Assembly (NCBI GenBank): GCA_037178675.1
Contig: JAYMGJ010000203.1
Coordinates: 1 to 64,000, forward strand
Origin: Scleroderma bovista
Lineage: Eukaryota; Basidiomycota; Agaricomycetes; Boletales; Sclerodermataceae
DNA: 64,000 nt
Reading direction: 5' to 3'
Part shown: positions 53,134 to 64,000 of the stretch, piece after piece
Layout of the letters: every line of letters begins with the position of its first letter
Position numbering within the stretch: the stretch's first letter is position 1
Position numbers and translations under genes: made by a program
Notes under the pieces: model-generated
What the model saw: only the letters and a program-made list of their open reading frames with translations
Told to the model about the DNA's origin: nothing
The model's database searches: none

Positions 53134-53417
53134 CCTTGTCCGTCAGATTTCAGTCTTCAATTCCCTTGCTTGATCGTCCGAGGACAGAAAATGTTTTCGG
53201 ACGCTTACATAATGCTATGGTCGCGGGCCGGTCCGGGTCAGCTCGGATACCCGCAGGGGCAGATAGGGGTATGGAACCACTACAACGTTGAACCACACCA
53301 ACTTGCAACGTAGCAGAATGACTAGTGTACGTCCTCGTACCATTGTATCTTTACTCATTCCTGACGGCATCTAAGCCATTTGTCCCAGCATCATTCACCT
53401 CGGTTTCTCCGACGTCG

Positions 53418-54114
53418 ATGCGACGAGATGCCACCCAGCGACAACACAGTGCTCGCCCAGTTCATCTTCAGAGCAGCCTTGACGAGCACATGAGTCGTTT
53501 GTACCCCAACAATTGGCAGCCCACGTCACAGGAGGCTATGAGGGCGGCATTGTATCTGCGGGGCGCCACTGATGACACGCTTCTCGAGCACCTTGACCGA
53601 CTCAACAATGAGTGGGACAAAATATTTGCCCAGTACCCAAATGGAAAACTTCCTACACTTGGAGTGCGTACAGTATAATATTGTTGTCCACACAAATACT
53701 AATGATCTCCAGGAAAAACCACAGCTGGATGATCGTGATGTGCTGTATTGCAAAATCCCACACTCCACTCTCGCCATCCGCATCTGGGACGGCGGCATGG
53801 AGCAGTATGGACTGTATTGTATCGATTTCTTCGATGTTGTTAAACGCACCCCCGTGAACACCCCTGATGGTTACGTGATTTCGTATTATCTGGGCCAGGG
53901 CGTATCATTTTCAAACGAGCTTGTGTCCTGGGAGACAGGTGCAGGGATGGATAGAATTCCTGCAGGTACGGAGAAGTACAGCGCCGCGGAAGGATCGCGG
54001 CTTGTGCTTACGCGTCCTGGAAAAATGCCCTACTACTTCCAGATTCCCCGCAGATCCTCTACCACGCATGGAGGAGTGGTGTTTGTCCAACCTCAGGCCG
54101 GTGTTCCCTATTAG
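53418..54114 (+). CDS. Conserved basidiomycete protein of unknown function
   Basis: Two exons, 53418-53663 and 53713-54114, with a 49-bp intron, give 215 residues. The start is uncertain: an upstream Met at 53325 and one at 53490 are alternatives. The N-terminal part reads LYPNNWQPTSQEAMRAALYL, then DDTLLEHLDRLNNEWDKIF. The C-terminal part looks like a beta-rich domain (RDVLYCKIPHSTLAIRIWDG, VSFSNELVSWETGAGMDRIP). I recall similar predicted proteins in other agarics but no function. No signal peptide or membrane segment is evident. It is divergent from MTR3 (285 bp between starts) and convergent with KGD1. Confidence 0.75.
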
Positions 54115-54423
54115 CTTAGCATATATTGTACTCCTGTTTGTCCCCATCCCTTGAATGTACGATGTTTCGATGCTGTAGTAATTTTTAGACTGAAATGGGG
54201 AAAAATGTCATCCAAAACACATGTGATCAGATCGAAAGTGACCTGCACCCATGGTTCGTATGTCGTTTTCTACTTCCACAAGTGCTGGTGCATGGGCTAA
54301 CTGGCCCAAATGCAGAACCAATCGGACGAGGGAAAGCAAGTATCAATTACAATTGTTTCTAAAAAAAGCATAGTAACGGTGGTTTGATAAGTGGAGGTGT
54401 ACACAGTAGAGGTCCAACCGCTC
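54115..54423. other. Convergent 3' region
   Basis: 309 bp between the stop of the uncharacterised gene and the KGD1 stop. It should carry both 3' untranslated regions. No gene or repeat is seen. Confidence 0.5.
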
Positions 54424-57400
54424 TCATGCAAAGGCAGAATTGAGGAGTGACTCGATCTGTTTCTTGTGTTGGACCTGAGAAAAGTCAGTACAACGAATCT
54501 AGATGACAACACCCTACTCCTCACCTTGCTGCCTGTCGCAACCGAGCTGGTCGGCTCACGGCCAGCATACAAGGGATATTTTCCGCGGTGGTATTGCGTC
54601 TCATTGGCAGCTGTCAAAATGCGGGACCCCACATACGTCCATGCACCGTTATTTAGAGGCTCCTCCTGTAAAGGCGTCAGCGCTGTCTAAAGAACTTGGA
54701 TGCTGCGTGCTCTACCTGACACCACAAGAGGTCAGCGTTGGGGTACTTGTCAAAGTGGGGAGTGATCTGAGGAATAGTTAGAAAATTCCACGCGACATAC
54801 GATGAAACAGCGTACGAGATCGTATGGGAACGGTGACAATTGTTCAAGGCGGCTGATCGCTACATCCTTAATTCCTCTCTGTTCGCGCTCTTGAAGAAGT
54901 GTGTAATATATCTGGCCTAGAAGATGGATGAGTGTCAGGTAAACTGATTATATCCGCAACTACCTACCAGAGCACAGGATATGACGACGAATCTGCTCAG
55001 GAGCTACCAAGTTGTCAGGATGAGGCTCGGGCAGATACCGCTCAAAGTGGGTATCGCCGATCATTTCCGATAATTCGGAGCGTGCGCTCGGATGGCGCAA
55101 CAAGGCTTTCGAGAAGAAGAGGATGAGCTACGAGGTAAACACCTCAGTATAGGCACGCGACTGTAAACAGCGAGCGACATACTGGCTTTCTAAAGTCACG
55201 GTGTATTTGTCTTCGGAGAACGTGGAACTGCATACTAGATTATACACAGGTTCATCCCGTGGTCGCAAATGTACTCACGTAATTAGCGGGTGTACTAAGA
55301 CCACCATTAGCTACAGCAGATGTCAAAAGTGCGAAAAAGCGTACGTTGGATAAACGACTTGCATGTTACAATCTTGGTGTTGGCGTTCAATCTTCTTCGC
55401 CGAAGGGAAAGCATGCGGATGGTCGTCGCAGAGTTGCAAGAAACGCTCGAGCCTTCCACTCGAATGCTCTGGACCTTGACCATCGTAGCCATGGGGCAAA
55501 TTCACTACCAAGCCAGTACGCTGCAGCCACTTGCGTTCCCCAGATGCGATGAACTGGTCAATAATGCACTGGGCATTGTTGGCAAAGTCGCCGAACTGGG
55601 CTTCCCAGATAGTGAGGAAGTTGGGCGATACGAGGGAGTACCCGAGTTCGAAGCCCAGCGTGCCATACTCCGAGAGTGAGGAGTTACATACTATGAAACG
55701 CGCCTGGTTCGAGTCGATGTTATCAAGGGGAATATGCTTCTGTTCGTTGACTTGGTCGTGAATGATAGCGTGGCGCTGGGAAAAGGTACCGCGCTCAACG
55801 TCCTGACCCGAGAGACGCACGTGGACCTTTTCGAGCGCAAGAGATCCAAAGGCAAGTGCTTCTGCGGTCGACCAGTCGATGTTGTGGCCCTCTTCGACAG
55901 TTTTACCGCGCGTGGCAAGGATACGGGCGAGATTGCGATGGGGGGTGAAGCCGGCTGGGTACTGCGATATGGCTCTCCCGATCCGCTTAAGGGTCTCCCC
56001 ATCGGATCCGGTTTGCCGCGTGGGGAGCGTCTGTTCTGCGAGCTGACGGGGCGTCGGGAATCCTGGCCACGACGCAGAGAGCCATTCCTTACTCGAAGGA
56101 ACATAGTCCTTGGCGGCACTGGCGGCCTTTTCGAGCATACCCCACACCCACTTCTTGTGTTCCTCAATATCCTTTTCCGTGAAAGTGCCCCTGGAAACGA
56201 GGAACTTCGAGTATTGCGTCAATGGCGTGGGTTGCTTCTCGATCGCTTTATACATGCGGGGCTGGGTGAAGCTGGGCTGGTCGGTTTCGTTGTGCCCATA
56301 ACGACGATAGCAGACAATATCGACAACGACGTCGCGTTTGTACTTCGCACGATAATCAGCGGCAAGCTGGCACACGAAGTTGACGGCCTCTACGTTGTCG
56401 CCGTTGACGTGGAAGATAGGTGCGTCGATAGCCTTAGCAATGTCGGATGGGTAGGGGGTAGAACGAGCAAAGCGCGGATCGGTGGTGAAACCAATCTGGT
56501 TGTTGACAATGAGATGGATGGTGCCTCCTGTGCCGTAGCTGGGGAGGTTGTGGAAGCCCATGGTCTCGTATACGACACCCTGGCCAGCAAAGGCAGCATC
56601 GCCGTGAAGCAGTACGCCCATGGCAGTATTGTGCGTCTTTTCGTCCCCTTCGAGATTCTGGATGGCGTAAGTCTTTCCGAGCACGATGGGATCTTCCGCT
56701 TCGAGGTGGGAAGGATTGGCAACCAGCGACAAAGAAACCTTCTTTCCAGATGGCGTGGGTCGTACGTAGTTGGCGCCAAGGTGATACTTGACGTCACCAG
56801 CAGGGAAGTCTTCCTCGGCAGAGCCAGAGAACTCATTCAGGATGGCTTCGACGGGCTTGCGAATGACGTTTGCGAGGACGTTTAGACGGCCACGGTGAGG
56901 CATGCCGAGGGTGACATGTTTGACGCCGTGATCGACCGATCTGTCGATGAGCGCCTTCATCCCTGGAATGAGTGCTTCACAGCCTTCGAGACCGAAGCGT
57001 TTCTCATTGGGGTATTTGCTAGCGATGAATTTCTCGAACGATTCGGACCAGATGAGACGGTCTAGAATCATGCGTTTCTCTTCCAGTGTATAGTTCCATG
57101 GTTTAGGGATTTCAATGCGTTCTCTAATCCAGTCGCATTGCTCCTTGTCTGGGATATGGACGTACTGGATGCCAACAGCACCGCCTGTTCATTATCTGTA
57201 GATATAGCTGCACATTCAACAAGATGGAACATACAATAGATGCGCTTCAGCGTTTTGATTATTTCTCCAAGTGTCATTGATTTGCGGTCCTCGGTTGCAA
57301 AGTGAGGGAGGATACCAGGGCTGAGAGCGATTTGCTTGTCAAGATCACGTTGATTGAATCCATAATGACTGATTTCTAACTCTGGAGGACGGACGTCGGC

Positions 57401-57882
57401 GAGATCAGCGTCTAAGATGCCCAGTGGGTCTAATTCAGCACAATGGTGTCCGCGAACTTGGTAAGCGCGGACCAGTAGTTGGACCTATGCGGAAGTCAGC
57501 AGGGCTGTTTTAAGATATATGGTCATTGAGTGACCTTGAGATGGTCGTCTAATTCCGCTCCGCCAGCTGGATAAAGCGCTGGTGCACCGTCCGTAGGCCG
57601 AACGACGAGACTGGGAGGTGGTTGAAATGCTTTGGCGCTTGGGACGCCACGGTCCATTGCAGAAAAGTAGGCATTCCAAGAAGCATGGACGGAACGGGGA
57701 TCTTGTTTCCAATGTCTATACATTTCCTCTGCATAAGATGCATTGGTACCATTCGCAAACGGGTCGTTTGGCGAAGGCGTCGCTGGGGTTGCGAGTGTTC
57801 GTCGCAGATGCACCGCGGCACTTCCAGCAATGGAAGACCGCAGGGAATGGGGGAAGCGGCTCACGACTCGCCGTGAAAGCAT
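54424..57882 (-). CDS. KGD1: 2-oxoglutarate dehydrogenase E1, mitochondrial
   Basis: Thiamine-diphosphate-dependent E1 of the 2-oxoglutarate dehydrogenase complex, converting 2-oxoglutarate to succinyl groups on E2 in the TCA cycle. Start at 57882: [20 protein letters not shown] is an Arg/Ser-rich mitochondrial targeting sequence. Exons 57882-57535, 57484-57235 and 57184-55345, a 16-nt exon 55294-55279, then several shorter ones to the stop at 54424-54426; about 1000 residues. Landmarks: [38 protein letters not shown], the active-site [30 protein letters not shown] and [16 protein letters not shown] of the TPP domain, [19 protein letters not shown], and the C-terminal [18 protein letters not shown] and [16 protein letters not shown]. 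No lesion is visible. Confidence 0.96.
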
Positions 57883-58154
57883 TGCAGACAAGAAAGACAG
57901 CGGACAATGTCGGCGACGGACAAGAGGAAGATGGATTACGTCAGCGCCCACAGTATTCCGCTCCGTGCCACCGGAGGGAGGGAGTAGCAGGCTGGTCATA
58001 GGTGGCCATAAGATATGCAAATACACCAGACAAAATCTAGTATTGGCTACACTCCGCGAGTTGACCATAAGATGTCTCAGGACATAACAAACGAAAGCAA
58101 AGAGCGTTCCGGGGCATGCAACCAACTACACCGACACCAGGTGCCACAATGTCC

Positions 58155-59810
58155 TCATGACTTCATCAGCCAAGGCTTGTTTACGATTGTCCAGTCGTCT
58201 ATGAGCTTCCAAAAGTGGGCGACGACGGACTTGTCAATGTGTCGCCGGTGTGGGTCAATCTGATACAGACATTGATATACGGTCAGAACATCGCAAGCGG
58301 ACACAAAACGTACCCTGAGTTCCGTTACGTTCCAGTCTTTTATCTTTGTGTTTGGAGGGTCATTGGACCATGTCACGTAGATGCCCTTCACTGGAGTTAC
58401 CGTGTAGCTTGTATCAGGAGTGAACAGAGAGGTGACCCAACGCACCGTGATGAAACAACGTCCTTGGATCACTCCACTTGTACGGTCTGAACTGCCACGC
58501 CTGGCCAGTCGTCATCACGCACACAACACGCTCCCACGCATCCGCACCAAACTTTTGTAATGCATCTGTGCTGTCGACTACAAAGTATCGCTGAAGGGCA
58601 CCAAGTCCACTTGACGATCCCGGTGTGGACGCAGCTCCTGATGCTGTAGGAGGAGCCCGCCGTCGATCTATGTGCAGGACATCTTCAGCGCGGGGATTTC
58701 CTGCTGTTGCAGCACGTTCGCGGGCGGCTGATGAAGTCTCGAACCTGTGGGGTGTATGTGCGTGATGGGCAAGATCTGTATGAAAAAAAAAAAAACAACT
58801 TACACAGATTCTTGGAGGAAACGCTTGACATTGTACATTGTTATGAGGGCAGTAGGAGAGGAAGATATCATAATGATAGGGAACAAATTCTCTAACAGCG
58901 GCGTTGGAGACGCGATCGAGTGTGGTCAAGGATAATTGTGGATACTCACTGACTTTGCGGGCCTGCATCGGTGGTCCCGCAGATGGAGCTGGCACGGAAG
59001 GCGCCCCAGGCTTGCTGTCCCTCGACTTCTTAAGTCTCTCGGAAAAACTGGCATGCAGAGCTGAAAAGTTCTGCAGAATTACCCGTGCAACATTCCTTGA
59101 AGCTCAGTCAGGGTGAGAAGTACAAACGACGCACGTTCGGCTTTATACCCCTCAACACCGTATTTCTGTCTCTTAGCTCAACTTCATTCGCCTTGATGCG
59201 CTTAACAACGCCTGCATCTTGTACATCCGCAACATAGGGTCGTTTTGAAGGAGAGACGGCTTCTGGGATATATGGGTGTGCGGCCCGTTTGGGCGTCGTC
59301 GATGGTGTGGCGATAGCAACACTTGAATGAGGAGGAGTACCTGGCGGAGTGGTTGATTCTGTGGGAGAACATGCAATTATTCATGCGCATACACAAGACA
59401 GTGTGTATTCCAAACGCACCAGTCATCAGTGGCTTTATTCGACCCAGATCACCCACCTCGCCTTCCAACCACTCCACTACATTCTTTCTCTCAGTAACGC
59501 TCACGAAACCAACAGCCAGACCCATTTCCCTCGCTTGCTTCATGTATTCGGCGCCCGGTGCATCGCGGAGAAGCCAGGCGAGATATATCGCTTCTAGAGT
59601 ATAAAAGTCGGTAGACAAAGCTGCATGTGATACGCCTGGTTTCGTGTACCGTGTCAATGTTGATTTTGGAAGGGTGGTTGAGCCAAATGAGATGTGCGTT
59701 GCGCTGGGAAGGGTCGAAGTAGGTTCGCTGTTGTCGAGATAAGTGATGGGTGTCTTCGACTTAATGGCTTGTCTGAGGACAAGTAAAGGGTCGCTGGTCG
59801 TCGAGCTCAT
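58155..59810 (-). CDS. CDC73: Paf1 complex subunit Cdc73
   Basis: Nuclear RNA polymerase II elongation factor of the Paf1 complex, related to human parafibromin. Start at 59810 (MSSTTSDPLLVLRQAIKSKT), with the conserved N-terminal TPITYLDNSEPTSTLPSATH and SHAALSTDFYTLEAIYLAWL, GDLGRIKPL. A Ser/Pro/Ala-rich linker (SGAASTPGSSSGLG) leads to the C-terminal Ras-like domain: VDSTDALQKFGADAWERVVC, QFRPYKWSDPRTLFHH, VKGIYVTWSNDPPNTKIKDW and a final exon HIDKSVVAHFWKLIDDW ending at 58155. Introns are short GT-AG. It is transcribed in the same direction as KGD1, 272 bp upstream of the KGD1 start. Confidence 0.92.
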
Positions 59811-61786
59811 TGTCGAGTTGGAAGCGATGCTCACTTGGTGTGGAGGGAACTCCAATACAACAACAGAAACAAACAGTCCGGGACGTCCCAAAGGTCTCAG
59901 ATCTCTGGTCCACGGTGAACGTACATACATACACCGCCCTCTGGGCACTCCTGGAACGTTATTTACACATGGACTCATATTTATCGAAATGCAATGTCAT
60001 CGCTCCTAAAGTCCATGTATATATATAACGGCCCAGTTGAATGTTACAAGTAGCTGATGCCGTAGCTCCCGGAATCGATTGTTTGTTTTTTCCGGGTAAA
60101 TAACATCTGATCAAGCATTTCCAGGAGCTGCAGAGCATCAGTGTGAGGGCAGAGATTGAGAGACAGTGACTTACCTGTGTCATTTGGGTCACCCACCAGT
60201 CCTCCAGAGTCTCCCTACAAGGACTTTGGACCTAAACTTCACCGAGGGAGAATTGAAGTCGATGCTGCAAAGGTCAGTCGGACTTACCGAGCGCAGTAAC
60301 AACCAGTCTTGAGTGCGCTGAGTGAGCTAAGTACCACAGGTACATAGGCAAATACGATAACGGGTACACAGGTACCCACGAAATGTGGCACCCGTTACCC
60401 ATACCATACCTTCACTCAAGCTAGTGAGTGTTACCATCTAGGCTAGGGTCTATGTTCGGATCCAAAGGCTCGCCTTTCTTGTGCTTGTCGGGATGGGGTG
60501 AAAGGGCCGTGCTAACAGATTACGAGCGCTCTCGAGTCTTCGAATTTGCCCTTGGCAAGGTTTCTGGGAACGACATATCACCTTCTTCTTTCACGCCCAT
60601 TGTCTCAGCTGCTGGATCCCTGAGCCTATCTGACCAATGTAAGTAGAATGTTGACATGAGCATGTCAGTCTTCCAGTCATTGCACACGGTGGTCAGCATT
60701 CGTCGTCATCGTCGTCGAGCCACCGTGAAGGTGGCGAGGGTGGTGGCGAGACGGTGTGGTGGCGGCAGTTGGCGTCACCTGGACGCACGGTGATGGCCGC
60801 CGTTATGGTCGACGCGGTGGTGGTGGTGGTGGTGCTCGGGGTGGTCGAGGTGACGGCTGGCATCACCAGTGGCGGTGGTTGAGGCGGTTAGCGTCACCGC
60901 CGTTCGCGGTGGTGGTGGTCAAGGTGACCACCATGGTCGAGTTGGTAGTGGTAATCCACTGGTGAGAGTGGGTGTTGTCAGGGTTCGCGCGCTGAATGTG
61001 CCAGAGGGCGTGCAGGTCGAGCATATATCTAGATGTGTCAAGCACACTTGCAAACACGGAAACACCTACCAATGAACCAACCGGATGCAACAGAGATGCC
61101 ACGGTGCATATGAGCATGTTAGAAGATGGAGGGTGAATGGATGAGACCCACAGCACCAGAGACTGCACACACAAGTGGAATGAGTGGACGGACGTGCCAA
61201 GCCTGTTGAACAACACGAGAATGGCCAGAAAATGCTGAATGGTATTCAAACCAAATGACTCACGAGTTGCAGTCATTGTCACCGTGCAGTGCTGGTGATT
61301 GTGCTGGTTGTCAGTGGTCGTAGTCCTCATTATTGAGGCGGTGGTGATGGTCACGCTGGTGGGACTGTCGTCGTCGTCATCATGGGGTTGACTGGGTGCG
61401 CATTCATGGTGTTGTTGGCTAGGTTGTCAGTCGTATGTCTGTATGTCTGGCTCTGCGCTCACTCATGCTGGTTTGGAGGGCATTCACGGGTGAGGCTAGG
61501 ACCGCACTCGTGTCCCGACTGACCGGGTGTTGCGCTGGGACCACGATCCGTGGCTTAGAGTCCTCGAGTGAATGACATTGAGTTGTTTTATGACCATTAG
61601 CATAACGCCGAGAGGAGTGAGAGGATTTACAGAATGCGATACGTCGAGAATTACGAATACACGATCCCCTAACAGACCGGTCCACACGGATGGAGTTGAC
61701 GAAGTGCTTGATAGACCTGGAACGCTTGCAGCGTCCAGGAATATAATACAAAAATGGCAGCTAAAATATGGTTAGGACGCGTTCAG
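59811..61786. other. Gene-free 2-kb interval with GGT-rich tract
   Basis: Between the starts and ends of CDC73 and the NSRP1-like gene. At 60680-60970 there is low-complexity DNA rich in ggtggt, gtcgtc and ggcggt, with fainter ccacca-type sequence to 61380. A tandem acaggtacccacg/acgggtacaca motif occurs near 60340-60400. No coding gene is convincing. Two short open blocks around 60050-60220 (minus) with a good gtaagt-ctgcag pair could be a small unrecognised gene, weakly supported. Confidence 0.4.
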
Positions 61787-63008
61787 TCATATACTCTGCG
61801 CGGCCGAGGTTTCTTCCTCCAATCGTCGTCGCTTCCTCTCCAAGTACCGCGACCTTGCGTCCTGAATGTCGGTATCCGTATTTCGCTTTTGAGCTATCCG
61901 TTGCATAGCTTCGGCCCCTTCCCTCTCTTTCAACATACGTTCGCGTTCTTCTTCCATCTGTCTTCGTACCTCCCTTGCTCTCCGCTCGTTGATGTCTTTT
62001 TTACTCGCAAAGAGACCAACCGCCCTATGGGCAGATTCGGCGGGGTTATTTGGAGTTGTTGTAATAAAACCTTGTTGTAACCCCAGACGTCGGGTATTCG
62101 GCGCTGCAAGATTGAGGCCGGCAGAAAGTAATTCACGCTTGTCGACGATTTGGTTATCGTCATTGAGTTCAACATCCTTCCCCCGGTCTTGTGCTAGTCG
62201 GGCCAGCTCGAGGTCTGACTTCACCGCCATGTCCGGGGGCTTGGAAATCGTCAGATTCAAATTTGAACGTGGACCTTGGGGGCCAACGATGGGTTTGGGT
62301 GCAGATGCGGCCGCCATGGTCTCTTCATGTTGTTTCTCGGCGTCTTCAAGAAGAATGCGGTAAAAATGGGCCATGCCCGTCGTAGATCCTTTCTTTTTCT
62401 TTTTCTCCGCCTCTATGGTTAAATTTAATTTAGTTTCTCAAAGCTAAAGGCGGACATACCTTCACTTTTCTTTTCTTCTTCTTCCGCCCTTCTAATTTCT
62501 GCAACCTGGTCCTTGTAGGCTTGTGTGACGAACGCTTCTTTGTCCGCGAATTGATCACCTTCCATTTCGCGTTCGTGCTGTAGCATCTTTTCCTCAGCTC
62601 TGAGGCGGTCTAGCCTACGTGTTGCGGCAGACGATAAAAGGGCTTCTATGTATTTGGGCTAGATAAGAGATCGATTAACAAAGTTTTCGAAGATGAGACA
62701 GGAATCGCACTCACTTTACGGAGTTTCGTATCCACTTCCTTTGCTTCTTTCTGCTTATGCTTCACATCTTGCATCCTGTCCCATACCTCGTCATACTGGT
62801 ACACCGTCGGGTCGACTTTGAGCTCCTGGTCAACACGCTTCTTTGTCGCTTTGGAAGTCTGAGCGAGTAAATTATTCGCGGCGACATGTTCGTTGTCCGA
62901 CGTCGTCTTCACGGCATCTGCATCATCCAGTGACGCAAACGCCGTGGGTGGTTTGAAGGACGGAACAGGCTTTGCGCTCTTGTTGGCGAGAGAGAAGGAC
63001 AACTTCAT
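61787..63008 (-). CDS. NSRP1/CCDC55-like splicing regulatory protein
   Basis: Exons 63008-62715, 62658-62460 and 62412-61787 give 372 residues. The N-terminus MKLSFSLANKSAKPVPSFKP is followed by the family block LKVDPTVYQYDEVWDRMQDV, then PKYIEALLSSAATRRLDRLR and EREMEGDQFADKEAFVTQAY with HFYRILLEDAEKQ, the conserved coiled-coil core (DUF2040) of nuclear speckle splicing regulatory protein 1. The C-terminal third is a highly charged Arg/Glu helix (RRQMEEERERMLKEREGAEA) with a basic RKRRRLEEE likely nuclear localisation signal. In animals the family influences alternative splicing in nuclear speckles; the fungal role is inferred. It is upstream neighbour to MED21, 239 bp away on the same strand. 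Confidence 0.85.
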
Positions 63009-63246
63009 ACTCGATAGGTGTGTAGTGCTGTACTTACGTAAGTCATTAGTAGAGCGTCGGAGTCCATGTCGAGCCCTGGTAGGCGTCCCAAGTTTTAAAG
63101 ATGTGTACATTGCATGTGCAGATCTACCATATAATGTAATGGTCATGATTCGGGTTTTCGGGCCCTCCTCACATGTCTACCTACTGTATAGTTGCATTCT
63201 GCGAAGTCAAGCAAGGTTTCTGCCGAGGCAGTGGGCAGCGGCACTT

Positions 63247-63896
63247 TCATCTGCATTCAACATCGGCACTATCGAGCATGGTGCGCAAGAGTTCTGAAAA
63301 CTGGTTGTGCAGATTCTCTGGTGCGGTGCGATGGTCTCAGCGAAAAATGACAACAGACAGGAGGACGTACTTGCACGGTCAACTGCCTGTGTGTATTCTT
63401 GGTTCGCTTCTGTGATCCCATTTTCCAATGCCTGAAGACGATTCGCCTGAAGAGGTGAAAGCCACGAAGTTAAATATGTCGCCACACACTCAAGGGTACA
63501 CGGCGGTACCTGCTGCTCCTCCGGCTCCGGGACTGGCAGGGATTGGATCAGGACCTCAATCTGCTTTGCCTTCATGATGAGATCGTCCACTAGTTCCTTC
63601 TTGTTTGCTTGTGCATTGTCAATATCGAGCGGCGGGAAAACGAGCCGTGAGCACCTTCGAAGACATCTGGTGGGTCGAACTTGTCTGGGTTTCGCTGTTT
63701 AGTAATCGGTATCTGTTCGCTGACTTGAAGAAAAGTGGACCGGGTGGTGAGGTAGGCGATGCTACTGGACATAATCACGAGCAGCTGGGGTCCCGTCAGC
63801 CCCTAGTACGTGAACAGAGTAAATACTAAAACCCACCCTTTGTATTTCATCTTGTAGCTGGGTTATGCGATCCATATGCGAGAGATCCTGCAGCAT
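63247..63896 (-). CDS. MED21: Mediator complex subunit Med21 (Srb7)
   Basis: Middle-module Mediator subunit, an essential coiled-coil partner of Med7 that bridges activators and RNA polymerase II. Five exons, 63896-63837, 63784-63655, 63607-63510, 63446-63371 and 63317-63247, give 144 residues, the usual size. DRITQLQDEIQRLLVIMSSS and IAYLTTRSTFLQVSEQIPIT are the hallmark N-terminus; KKELVDDLIMKAKQIEVLIQ and LPVPEPEEQQ match the second helix region. The rest is coiled coil (RLQALENGITEANQEYTQAV). The Met at 63875 (MDRITQLQ) is as likely a start as that at 63896. Introns are 47-63 bp, so most of the gene is spliced. Confidence 0.92.
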
Positions 63897-64000
63897 TGGC
63901 GCTGCCTATGGAGCAGGCCGTCCTTAAGCTGGTGACTTAGTAAGGTCATCTACCTGCACGAGAAAAAGACAAACAAACCGGTTAAGGCAAATTTTTATTT

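Noticed and set aside
55734..56885. 383-aa plus-strand ORF opposite KGD1
   Set aside because: It lies fully antisense to the conserved KGD1 coding exon and has no family resemblance; a strand shadow due to codon bias.
60031..60230. Possible small two-exon gene on the minus strand (blocks with WWVTQMTQ and LLEMLDQML)
   Set aside because: A good gtaagt-ctgcag intron is present, but there is no convincing first exon or known family; left as a note in the intergenic entry.

Overview
The window looks like a chromosome segment of a filamentous basidiomycete, most likely an agaricomycete. Genes are cut by many 44-64 bp GT-AG introns. The mobile genes (KDZ transposase with a CxC2 zinc module, TET/JBP oxygenase, PIF/Harbinger, Ty1/copia) are the kinds that expanded in agaric genomes. 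No species is assigned.

Layout. (1) 1-2.7 kb: a PIF/Harbinger-like element with a truncated DDE nuclease and a convergent accessory gene. (2) 2.7-12.8 kb: a large decayed KDZ-type DNA transposon region. It holds a KDZ transposase, two genes of unknown function and a TET/JBP dioxygenase pseudogene, bounded by arrays of a 30-bp ACCGGT-containing minisatellite in opposite orientations. (3) 12.9-15.8 kb and 21.0-21.3 kb: other tandem arrays, including a long CTGACT-type satellite split by a copia element. (4) 15.8-43.6 kb: four Ty1/copia elements. Element 1 (15766-20954, minus) sits in the satellite. Element 2 (21865-43579, plus) contains element 3 (27074-32065, plus, intact 1.4-kb-residue-scale polyprotein of about 1410 aa) and element 4 (32845-41160, minus). 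Elements 2 and 4 belong to different LTR families, yet both carry three closely packed extra ORFs between the 5' LTR and gag. (5) 43.6-45.2 kb: degenerate retroelement debris.

(6) 45.6-63.9 kb is a compact housekeeping island with no recognisable transposon. It carries RPL19, a DRS2-type phospholipid flippase, tRNA-Gln(UUG), the exosome subunit MTR3, a conserved uncharacterised protein, 2-oxoglutarate dehydrogenase E1 (KGD1), the Paf1-complex subunit CDC73, an NSRP1-like splicing factor and Mediator subunit MED21. All but the tRNA and the uncharacterised gene are on the minus strand.

The housekeeping genes are functionally unrelated neighbours. The transposon half is a record of nested insertion followed by decay. 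Many nonsense changes and LTR differences there are C-to-T type, often at CpG, which would fit cytosine methylation of repeats. The locus also holds the fossil of an oxygenase family that oxidises methylated bases. Coordinates of spliced models were worked out by hand from reading-frame continuity and splice signals.
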